From Umbelopsis ramanniana AG (lineage: Eukaryota > Mucoromycota > Umbelopsidomycetes > Umbelopsidales > Umbelopsidaceae): a stretch of 64,000 bases of DNA. Position 1 is the first letter of the stretch. Every line of letters begins with the position of its first letter. The translations under genes and the position numbers were made by a program. Below, in pieces: positions 57,656-64,000 of the stretch. Where the stretch lies: NCBI RefSeq assembly GCF_025399195.1, contig NW_026252091.1, positions 434,001 through 498,000 on the forward strand, read 5' to 3'. Under the pieces are notes generated by a model that saw nothing but the letters and a program-made list of their open reading frames with translations, did not search any database and was not told the DNA's origin.

Positions 57656-58340
57656 TCAATCATCAGCACCAAAGTCAGCTTCAAACAAAAGCTCACGCTG
57701 TGCTCGAACCTCTCCGGCCGGGACCAAGTCCCATAGCTGGTTGTCATTTCCTTGAACACTAAGCTTCCGATTATACAAGATGACACGAGAGCCTTTTTCC
57801 CCTGTTCCCCCTTTGATATCCAACACCATGCGAGGATCTGCTAGACAATGGATCAACCCATCTCTATAGCCGAACCGTTGGTTGTGTGCGTCTTGTATCA
57901 ATTTTCGATCATATTGACATATCAGTGCACCAGCTTCAAGTGGTCCTCCTCTCACATCGAGTACCTTTCCAGAGTTTTTGTTGACAATGAAGCCATCCTA
58001 ATATGGACCGACATGAGCAATGACTTCGCCAAGTCCCAAGACTCGAAATGCTTACCTGATAAGACCAGAGCTGATTATCTCGGTCTCCATGATGCTTTGG
58101 TGTCCACACTATAATTTTCCCGTCGTTCTGCGTAATATTAGACCAACTGTCTTTGGTAACACGGATAACTATACAAGAGATCTAACCTTTGTGGAAGCAC
58201 CATCCACTAAAAGCGACAATGCAAAGTTGATGAACACTTGAGATTGGGATTAAAAACTGATCTGAGATGCACTTACCATCCAAGGCGTTTCCGCTTTTCC
58301 TAGCTTGAATGTAAAAGTAACCATCGGGGAATTCTGCCAT
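57656..58340 (-). CDS. Ricin-B-fold (beta-trefoil) lectin
   Basis: Carbohydrate-binding protein made of one ricin-B-type beta-trefoil and nothing else; no enzymatic or toxic domain is present. Exons: 58340-58277, 58206-58187, 58127-58056, 57997-57656; 165 residues. No signal peptide is visible at the N-terminus (MAEFPDGYFYIQ), so it is probably cytosolic. Three related units appear: GNALDVDGASTKNDGKIIVW ending NQLWSYQ; GKVLDVRGG..GALICQYDR ending NQRFGY; and RMVLDIKGG..GSRVILYNRK ending NQLWDLVP. The LD and Q-x-W motifs are those of the family. The 20-nt second exon is supported because it restores the first LDV repeat unit. Biological role unknown; fungal cytosolic lectins of this fold are often thought defensive. 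Confidence 0.85.
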
Positions 58341-58808
58341 GGTCAAGGTGGAGGCAGCGAAACAAGTGTGCCCAGACTCCGCAAACGCTTTTGCATTGAA
58401 AATTGGGCCCGAGTTTCGTCACCAATAATACATTTACGTCCTAAGCAACACACCTTCTTATCAAAATTTGGCCCTACTTGCTTTCTCTATGATGGGTAGC
58501 AAAGCTATTAACGCCTATATGATGACTGTTAGTGGTCATAATTTATAGGGGCGATTGTCGTAAGCTTTGTAGTAATTTATATGGAAAAAATCGTGTAGTT
58601 GCTTCATCACACCTGTTTCACCCGATACTAAATAGTAAGTATCGCTCATGAAGCACTGCGCTTTGTAATATGACGACCTGAAAATGATGGGTAAAGTGCT
58701 TCATAAGAGAATTGGTGCTCCGCATTGTTAACCAGACAGTCAATATTACCGTGCAACCATAACTTTCTTTTTGATTGCCTAAATCGGTTGCCCACTCATC
58801 TCCCATCC
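58341..58808. promoter_or_regulatory. Bidirectional promoter region, lectin / TBC gene
   Basis: 468 bp between divergent starts; no RNA gene or clear box recognised. An in-frame upstream ATG at the right end (58740s) could lengthen the TBC protein slightly. Confidence 0.5.
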
Positions 58809-61800
58809 ATGAGTGCTGTGTCGACCGAAACTCCAGACACTCTGGTCAAAAAGCCTGAATACAAGGTTCCCGAGAAGTCGAAAACGATATACACAAGTGA
58901 TGACGAAGATGATCACCAGTCTTATGCGGAGTATAGCGACACAGACGAAGATGCATCTGAAAGCGAGGAGGAAATCGAATTCCATGAAGTAACTGAACTT
59001 CTCTACAATCCCAACATGCGCAACTATGAAGACGAGCATGGGTTTACGGTGAATGTGCGGACAGACGACGAATACTCTGATGACACCACAGATTCAGAAT
59101 ATATCGAAGAGAAGAAAAGACAATCGCAAATGATTACCCCTGAAGCTATGCAACTAGCCAATCAAGAAACTGATTCAGAGAGTGAATACGAAGACAAGAT
59201 TGGCGCAGTTTACAAGTCTGAGATGTCACGGACTTTCTCTGATCATTCAGAGCAGGAACATCCATCGTACCGTAAATCTATTGAGAGCGTGTCTGATGCC
59301 GGTAGCAACCACTCTGAAAGCAAAATTGTCGAAAACACAACAGCTGCATTTGCAACAAAATCAAACAATCGCAATTCTTTCGCTATACGGCCAAGATCTC
59401 AGAAGATTACTGCGCTGGATAGCCTTCAATCTACAGATACCAGTGAATCCGAAGGCGAAGATGAATTCAAACGTAAGGGCTTAACAAAGGACAGACCTGC
59501 GTCTACCATGAGAAATCCGGTATCTATCCGGCCAAACACACATCGACCTGCTGCTCGTGAGAGTTTTCAATCTACGGACGCTAGCATGTCTGAAAATGAA
59601 CAGACCGATAAGTTTGTATCGATGGAGCTCTCCGAACGACCACATGCCCAACGACCTGCTGCTCGTGAAAGCTTTCAATCAACTGACGCCAGTGTTTCTG
59701 ACAATGAACACAGAGATACTTTTGTACCAATGGCCACGCCTGAGCAACCAAGATCAAGTATTAGACACTCGACATCTGTACGTCGAAGCTCGCAAAGAAT
59801 TATCACTCCAATAGATGCTCAATTGGTACATGAACTTTCAAGTTATCTGGAACCGAAGAAGCAGATCTCTGTGGAAGAATCTAATGACACGGAAAAGCAA
59901 GTTGCGGAGGCTGAAGAGATGCATCTCGAAAATGCTCCCATGAATAAGCGAAGCTCGGTTCCAAATCCTCATACCCACGAAGAAGAAGACACAGAACATG
60001 ATTTTGATGTTACTGGATACGGTATTGATTACCGTAATGATGTGGGAAATCATTCCCATCGATCCTCTTATTTGTCTGACCAAGAAGCAATACACCAGGA
60101 GAATGACAATGTGCACAAGTATTCTGAGGAAAAGATACCAGAGACGGCAAGCTCTCACTCTGTGGAAGGCGTTCAGTCTACATCTGTTTCTGACTTTGAG
60201 TCCGATGCGTCTGCCGACACAACTTTGACCACACCAAAGACAGAGATCGAGCCATTAGATAAGGCGACGAAAACTTCCATGACATTCACATCGCACCAAA
60301 ATCTGACAGAAGAGCCTGTACAAATAACATCACCAAAAGATTATGTAGATTATCTTGAGGAATTGGAACAAACGCCAGAGTTGCCTCCAAAGGATAGTAT
60401 GAACAAAGTTTCGGCCGCTGCGATATCAAATCGATTCAGCATACAATCCCTTAGCGAAATGAAGGAAATTTCGCTAGATCATTCTTCGCAACCTGAGCCT
60501 CCAGCCAAGGACCTTCCCTTAACACCACAAGATCATGGATATTCCTTGCCATCCTTTAATCGTACTGCTCGTCAGTCAAAGACTCTTCCTCCTATAGACA
60601 CCAGCATGGGCAATGGAAGACAATCGCTCTCTTCTGAACACTCTAGTCCACGATCTGGCATTCTTTCAAATGCTTTCAGATTACAAACTCCTCTCACTCT
60701 TAGTAATCCATTCAAGCGTTCCCCACCTTCGTCCACAGTCACTACACCACGTACCAGTATATCAACGGCTCAAACTAGGCCGTCACAAGCCTATTCTGCA
60801 AGACAAAGTAAACGTATGTCAAAACAACTTGGGTTAGCGTCTCCAGTTGTCGGCGGATCAGTGGACGAAATGCTTTTGGCAAGACTAGAGCAACAGAACA
60901 CTGAGCTTCGAAAAGATCCTAAAAATCGAGTTCTCCAGAATTTGCAACGAGAAGCAGTACGACGAAGCGTGGAAAATCTGAAACATGACAAAGCTAACAA
61001 GGGCGTAGATGGCGAAGGAGACTATGACTGGGGTAATGCATTTTATTGGGTTTTGTTTTCGCTTCTATGCCTGGTTCACAGATGATGTGTGTACTCATTC
61101 ATTTGCATTTTTGACTTAAAACAGAATTTTGGGCTTTGTGTCTGTCTAACTTCCAACACATCACTCGATCACAATCCCGAGTCCTAGCCACCAACATCCA
61201 GCGCGGTATACCTCCGTCCCTGCGTGGTATGATCTGGCAAATGTTCTCAAAGTCAAAGGACCCTGTTCTGGAAAGTCATTACAGAGATCTTTTGCGCCGC
61301 GACAGCCCATACGATAAGATGATCCAACGCGACCTCGCCAGGACGTTCCCAGATCATCAATTTTTCAAAGATCCTGAAGGCCATGGTCAACTTGGACTCT
61401 ACAATGTTGTAAAAGCCTATAGCATTTATGACGAGGAAGTAGGGTACTGTCAGGGCATCGCGTTCATTGTTGGTGCGTTGTTATTGAATGTAAGTCGCTT
61501 TTTTGTTGTGACCAATTTTTGCAATGGGTAGTGACTGACGGATCATGGTGATATCTAGATGCCCGATGAAGAAGCTTTCTGCGTTCTTACATGTCTGATG
61601 AAACAATATGGTCTTCGTGGCCATTATACCCCCGACATGGAGGGTCTTCAACTTCACTTGTACCAGTACGAGAGGATTTTAGCAGAACAGCTTCCACATA
61701 TTGACCGACACCTCGAGCTAAAGGGCATCACATCAACCATGTATGCTTCCCAATGGTTCATGACTCTGTTTGCCTACCGATTCCCACTTGAAGTAGTGTT

Positions 61801-62612
61801 CCGCATATACGATATCATGTTATCCGAAGGTGTTGAATCCATCATTCGGTTTGCCATTGCTCTCCTCAAGAAAAATGAGAAAACCATTCTTAGCCTCGAT
61901 TTCGAAGCCCTCTTATCTTATTTGAAAAACGACCTCTTCAATGACTACGAGGTAAGACTATGCGTTACGCAAAAACGAAGGAAGCTAAGCTAATCAAACG
62001 TGCCGATCTACAGACTCAGCAATTGGTAGAGGATGCATGCGCCGTCAGCATCACCGCTCGACGCATAGATCAGCTCACGAAGGAGTATCGCAACTCAGTT
62101 GTCAAGGCACAGATGGAAAAAGAAGCTATCGAAGATCTTCAAAGATCGAATGCTGATATCTCTCAGACCATTCAGGATTTGGAGCAGCGTTTATCAAAGA
62201 TGTTCCAAGAGCACGATGATGTCCTTGCCCAACTCGACGAGTCCAAAAAGCAAATGCGCCAGCTCACAAGTGAGAACGAGCAGATGCGAAGACATGTTGC
62301 TTCATTAAAGGAGACAGTTGAACTTCTCCCACAGGAAGTAGAAGCGTTGTCTAGAGATGAATTTGAGGTGCTGTGTACTGAGAATGCTACTCTGATCGAG
62401 AAAAATTGCTCTTTGGAAGACGAACTGGTAAGTGGACGGCGGGCGCGCTTTGCGTGCATCTAACATATGAATATTATGCTAATGCTTTGCAAAAATAGAA
62501 CTCTGCAGAATCACTCTTGATCGACATGAAAGTTAAATACGCCGAAAGCGAAAATGAAACTGACTCGCTTCGAAGACATCTTAACGAGATGAGAAGAATC
62601 ATGGCCGTTTAA
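58809..62612 (+). CDS. TBC-domain Rab GTPase-activating protein (Gyp5/EVI5-like)
   Basis: Stimulates GTP hydrolysis by Rab proteins in membrane traffic. Exons: 58809-61032, 61125-61489, 61559-61951, 62014-62427, 62499-62612; 1169 residues. The first 740 residues are disordered and acidic, with two near-identical stretches around RPAARESFQSTDAS (59547-59585 and 59658-59696) showing a local duplication. The TBC domain spans about 760-980: IQRGIPPSLRGMIWQM, the arginine finger in MIQRDLARTFPDH, and the glutamine finger in VGYCQGIAFIVG are intact. WFMTLFAYRFPLEVVFRIYD is typical. A coiled coil (about 1000-1140) ends the protein, the same order as Gyp5 and EVI5. The acceptor for exon 4 was chosen at CTACAG; an upstream AG would add eight residues. 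Confidence 0.92.
59547..59696 (+). repeat. Internal tandem duplication in the TBC gene
   Basis: Two in-frame copies of a block coding RPAARESFQSTDAS followed by a serine-rich acidic stretch, 111 bp apart, with a more diverged relative just upstream (ALDSLQSTDTSES near 59415). Nucleotide identity is high in the core, so the duplication looks recent. Confidence 0.7.
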
Positions 62613-62723
62613 CAAACCCGCAAGTATTTTTTTGGAACTATCCATGAATTTGTATTCCATTTTGCCATTTTATACGATTAAAATATCCCCATCATACTGT
62701 ATTCATAGACAGTGTGTCTATTT

Positions 62724-62729
62724 AATAAA
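62724..62729 (+). terminator. Poly(A) signal of the TBC gene
   Basis: AATAAA 112 bp after the stop codon. Confidence 0.5.
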
Positions 62730-62770
62730 GTACGTAAAAGACCTTGTATTATTCAACACCAGATAAATTA

Positions 62771-63010
62771 TTATATTTCAAGCAAAAAGTTCCACACATT
62801 CCCCCCAACGCAGTAAAATTCTAACCTTTGCAGTGATGTGTGGTACGTCAGTTTCCGGTCTTGAATTTGTGTAAATTTGCAATTGTGTTCTGCTGGATGC
62901 TGGCGCTGCACTATGGGTAACTCAGATGTCCACCAGTCACAGAGCTGAAGTTCTCTGAAATTCTCCACTGTAACCGCGGATGAACTGTGTTCCGTACCAT
63001 TTTCTTCCAT
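62771..63010 (-). CDS. Small open frame, 79 residues, doubtful
   Basis: Starts at an ATG at 63010 and reads MEENGTEHSSSAVTVENF and onward with mixed, protein-like composition (WWTSELP, TYHTSLQRLEFYC). No family recognised and no intron signals. It may be a small gene, a decayed exon or chance. Confidence 0.25.
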   Translation of the reverse strand: MEENGTEHSSSAVTVENFRELQLCDWWTSELPIVQRQHPAEHNCKFTQIQDRKLTYHTSLQRLEFYCVGGNVWNFLLEI

Positions 63011-63399
63011 TTAAACACAGACTTCTACAAAATTTATCTCCTCTCTATATACGTTGAATAGAGTCTTACCTCACTTCTTCGAATACAAGAAGTGGTACAC
63101 AATGATCTGCAAGCTTATAACACTCATTTGGCGGACTGAGGATGTTTCTAAAAAGGCGGAGATACATGTGGGTGGTACATCGTACAAGTCCCCAAATTGA
63201 AGGTAATATCACTTCAATCAGCGACATTCAGCTTGTACTTCGACTACAAAAATAACTACATTAAGTGTGAAAAAAAACTTTCTCTCCTTGGCATTACCTC
63301 TTCTTTTCATTCGTTTCGATTTCCACTTCAGCAACCGCATGTGTTGCAACTTCTATACAGTCCTTTAAACCATTCACATCAATCTGAGAACATCACACT

Positions 63400-64000
63400 A
63401 TGCTCCGCCATCTTTACTCCATCTCCCTCGTCACTCTTCTTCTCTCAGCGCTCTCAAATGCTCAAGATACAACTTCCAGCACTACGACAACATCAGGAAA
63501 TTACATCATCGTGTTGAAACATGATGCAGCTGAAGATATTGTTCAAAACCATCTGAGCTGGATGTCCAAACATCTTGCCGTTAATAGCACCCATCATGCA
63601 GCATATACTACATCTCAACAAAATACCACCTCGCGCGCCAGTTTGAATTACGCCTCCATTGGCAATTTCAAGTGGTACTCTGGCAATTTTCATCCAACGG
63701 CTATTGAAAGCCTTAAAAATGGAACAGCGCAGGACGCTGTACACTATGTTGTAGAAGATATTACTCTCAATACGCAAGAACTTGTACAAGCAAACGTACC
63801 AAGTTGGGGTCTCGATCGTATTGATCAGCGCCGCGGTACAGATGGAAATTACCGGTTTCCATCAAGTCAAGGAAGCGGTGTAACAATATATGTTGTTGAC
63901 ACCGGCATGGATATTAGCCACAGCGACATTGTAGGAAGAGCATCACACGGCCCAACTTTTATTGGAAATACCAGCGACCCTACCGACTCCAATGGCCATG
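63400..64000 (+). CDS. Secreted subtilisin-like serine protease (proteinase K type), 5' part only
   Basis: The gene runs off the right edge after 200 codons. A signal peptide covers residues 1 to about 21 (ISLVTLLLSALSNAQ). An inhibitor I9 propeptide follows (YIIVLKHDAAEDIVQNHLSWM to about residue 125, ending VHYVVEDI-type strand). The mature enzyme should begin near VPSWGLDRIDQRRG, the usual start of fungal S8 proteases. The catalytic Asp is in VTIYVVDTGMD; the window ends inside the catalytic His motif (DSNGHG). The catalytic Ser lies outside. Several N-glycosylation sequons occur in the propeptide. Such proteases serve extracellular or vacuolar protein breakdown. No intron is seen in this part. 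Confidence 0.93.
   Translation, partial: MLRHLYSISLVTLLLSALSNAQDTTSSTTTTSGNYIIVLKHDAAEDIVQNHLSWMSKHLAVNSTHHAAYTTSQQNTTSRASLNYASIGNFKWYSGNFHPTAIESLKNGTAQDAVHYVVEDITLNTQELVQANVPSWGLDRIDQRRGTDGNYRFPSSQGSGVTIYVVDTGMDISHSDIVGRASHGPTFIGNTSDPTDSNGH

Larger units (their letters stand above)
62613..63399. other. Intergenic region TBC gene to subtilisin gene
   Basis: 787 bp. AATAAA at 62724-62729 suits the TBC transcript. A 79-codon minus-strand frame (62771-63010) is listed separately as doubtful. Pyrimidine-rich stretches precede the subtilisin start (63270-63320). Confidence 0.6.

Noticed and set aside
1-64000. CRISPR array, rRNA, intact transposon or viral genes
   Set aside because: No regularly spaced repeats, rRNA sequence, transposase, reverse transcriptase or capsid-type proteins were seen on either strand.

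Overview
The window reads as nuclear DNA of an early-diverging fungus, most likely Mucoromycota (inference from gene content, not from a database search). Genes are densely packed, intron-rich (introns mostly 45-75 nt with GTAAGT-type donors and TAG/CAG acceptors) and lie on both strands. Fungal traits are two consecutive enzymes of the UDP-GlcNAc/chitin precursor route (AGM1-type mutase, UAP1-type pyrophosphorylase), a Mid2-like wall-sensor protein, a Tag1-like vacuolar protein, Mpo1 and Nca2. Alongside them sit genes that Dikarya have mostly lost or changed and animals keep: Integrator subunit 7, a RED/IK splicing factor, a TPX2-type spindle protein, GMPPA, a ZCCHC8-type PSP protein and a BRCT-Myb-RCT Rap1. 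No rRNA, tRNA, CRISPR array or intact mobile element was recognised.

Layout. 1-3.5 kb: the 5' part of an unknown coiled-coil protein gene (cut by the window edge) and RED/IK, both on the minus strand. 3.5-8.5 kb: a 5-kb gene-poor stretch. 8.5-16.5 kb: SDH3, a four-LIM paxillin-like gene, GMPPA and RAP1. 16.7-22.2 kb: UAP1 and a La-motif/CCHC/PSP gene on the minus strand. 22.8-28.9 kb: NUP85, a cis-prenyltransferase (DHDDS/Rer2) and ATP synthase subunit d on the plus strand. 29-36.2 kb: INTS7 (17 exons, minus), a PQ-loop transporter (plus) and GID-complex RING subunit RMND5 (minus). 36.3-42.2 kb: a DUF4097-like membrane protein, USP14/Ubp6 and a TPX2-like gene (plus). 42.6-50.6 kb: KES1-type oxysterol-binding protein (minus), epoxide-hydrolase-like enzyme, Tag1-like protein and Mid2-like protein (plus). 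50.9-55 kb: MPO1 and NCA2 (minus). 55.2-64 kb: PGM3/AGM1 (plus), a ricin-B-fold lectin (minus), a TBC Rab-GAP (plus) and the 5' part of a secreted subtilisin (plus, cut by the edge).

Exon structures were built by hand: each junction keeps the reading frame and joins segments that match the protein family, so most internal junctions are well supported; start codons and very small exons are less sure. Functional links within the window are few: AGM1 and UAP1 are consecutive steps to UDP-GlcNAc; SDH3, ATP synthase d and Nca2 are mitochondrial; Nup85, Integrator, RED/IK and the PSP protein act in nuclear pore or nuclear RNA biology. The best candidates for follow-up are the La+PSP architecture with an intron-retention stop exactly at the domain boundary, Integrator and shelterin-type Rap1 in a fungus, the repeated T-[VI]-N-G solenoid protein, and a CACGTG box about 100-130 bp upstream of several start codons.
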